64,000 nucleotides of DNA from Hyphomonas sp. (GTDB taxonomy: Bacteria > Pseudomonadota > Alphaproteobacteria > Caulobacterales > Hyphomonadaceae), in the NCBI GenBank assembly GCA_013791775.1, contig VMTE01000044.1, positions 242,863-306,862 on the forward strand. The letters are read 5' to 3'. Numbering within the stretch: position 1 is the stretch's first letter; every line of letters begins with the position of its first letter. Below, piece by piece: positions 63,946 to 64,000 of this stretch. The notes under the pieces were generated by a model that saw only the letters and a program-made list of their open reading frames with translations, was not told where the DNA came from and did not search any database. Made by a program: the position numbers and the translations under genes.

Positions 63946-64000
63946 ATGAGACAGAAATCCGGGCCGAAAGAGTCTTCGGCCGAGAAACATGTTCAGGCAA
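63946..64000 (+). CDS. IS3-family transposase OrfA (5' end only)
   Basis: 18 codons, MRQKSGPKESSAEKHVQA, after GAGGAG. The MRQKSGP...AEK start is typical of OrfA of an IS3-family group common in alphaproteobacteria; the helix-turn-helix and OrfB lie beyond the right edge. It marks the edge of the metal island with a mobile element. The family call rests on this short N-terminus. Confidence 0.7.
   Translation, partial: MRQKSGPKESSAEKHVQA

Noticed and set aside
1-64000. CRISPR array, prophage genes, integrase or replication origin
   Set aside because: None was seen: no repeat-spacer pattern, no phage structural genes, no tyrosine recombinase motif and no DnaA-box cluster.

Overview
The window reads as chromosomal DNA of a GC-rich alphaproteobacterium, most likely of the Caulobacterales/Hyphomonadaceae type. 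Supporting signs are a PopZ-like polar organiser next to valS and a TolC-family gene, an imuA-imuB mutasome start preceded by an alphaproteobacterial LexA box (GTTC-N7-GTTC), and a perfect CtrA-type box (TTAA-N7-TTAACC). The genus cannot be fixed from sequence reading alone.

Region 1 (1-15.7 kb) is ordinary core genome: imuB/imuA (partial), a hydrolase-flavin reductase fusion, a second alpha/beta hydrolase, an alkylsulfatase-like lipoprotein, a DUF3137 membrane protein, ilvD, a lipoprotein isoaspartyl peptidase overlapping valS, popZ, a tolC homologue, a PCMT-like methyltransferase, tRNA-Cys, a CtrA-box/terminator unit that may encode a small RNA, and tRNA-Asn.

Region 2 (15.7-25.4 kb) lies just past tRNA-Asn and looks like a defence island. 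It holds an unknown exported protein, a HigB/HigA-like toxin-antitoxin pair under a palindromic operator, a 1500-residue STAND/NACHT-like NTPase with a C-terminal PD-(D/E)XK-like nuclease motif, and a three-gene operon of HipB, HipA and a DUF4365-like nuclease-fold protein. The STAND-nuclease protein is the best candidate for an undescribed system.

Region 3 (25.7-63.6 kb) is a dense metal-resistance island: a cusCBA-F copper/silver RND system, a DUF305 protein, a copper P1B-1 ATPase under CsoR-like operators, a fatty acid hydroxylase-like protein, an AraC regulator, a periplasmic copper operon (CusF-like, PcoA, PcoB, CopC, CopD, NTF2-like), csoR itself, a DUF3703 protein with a small lipoprotein, a doubly broken ynfA, a P1B-4 ATPase (CzcP-like) and czcICBA. 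Next comes an operon of PepSY protein, response regulator, sensor kinase, TolC, membrane-fusion protein, RND pump and MFS transporter, diverging from an orphan MlaC-like gene across paired TACAAATWTGTACA palindromes. The window ends in the first codons of an IS3-family orfA.

Functionally, the copper part forms a full route. CsoR senses Cu(I) (Cys33-His58-Cys62) and probably releases its palindromes in front of the ATPase and the pco operon. The ATPase clears the cytoplasm, PcoA oxidises periplasmic Cu(I), CusF-type proteins chaperone it, and CusCBA expels it across the envelope. CzcP and CzcCBA do the same for divalent Zn/Cd/Co. Each of the cus, pco and czc operons begins with a small exported Cys/His-rich protein.
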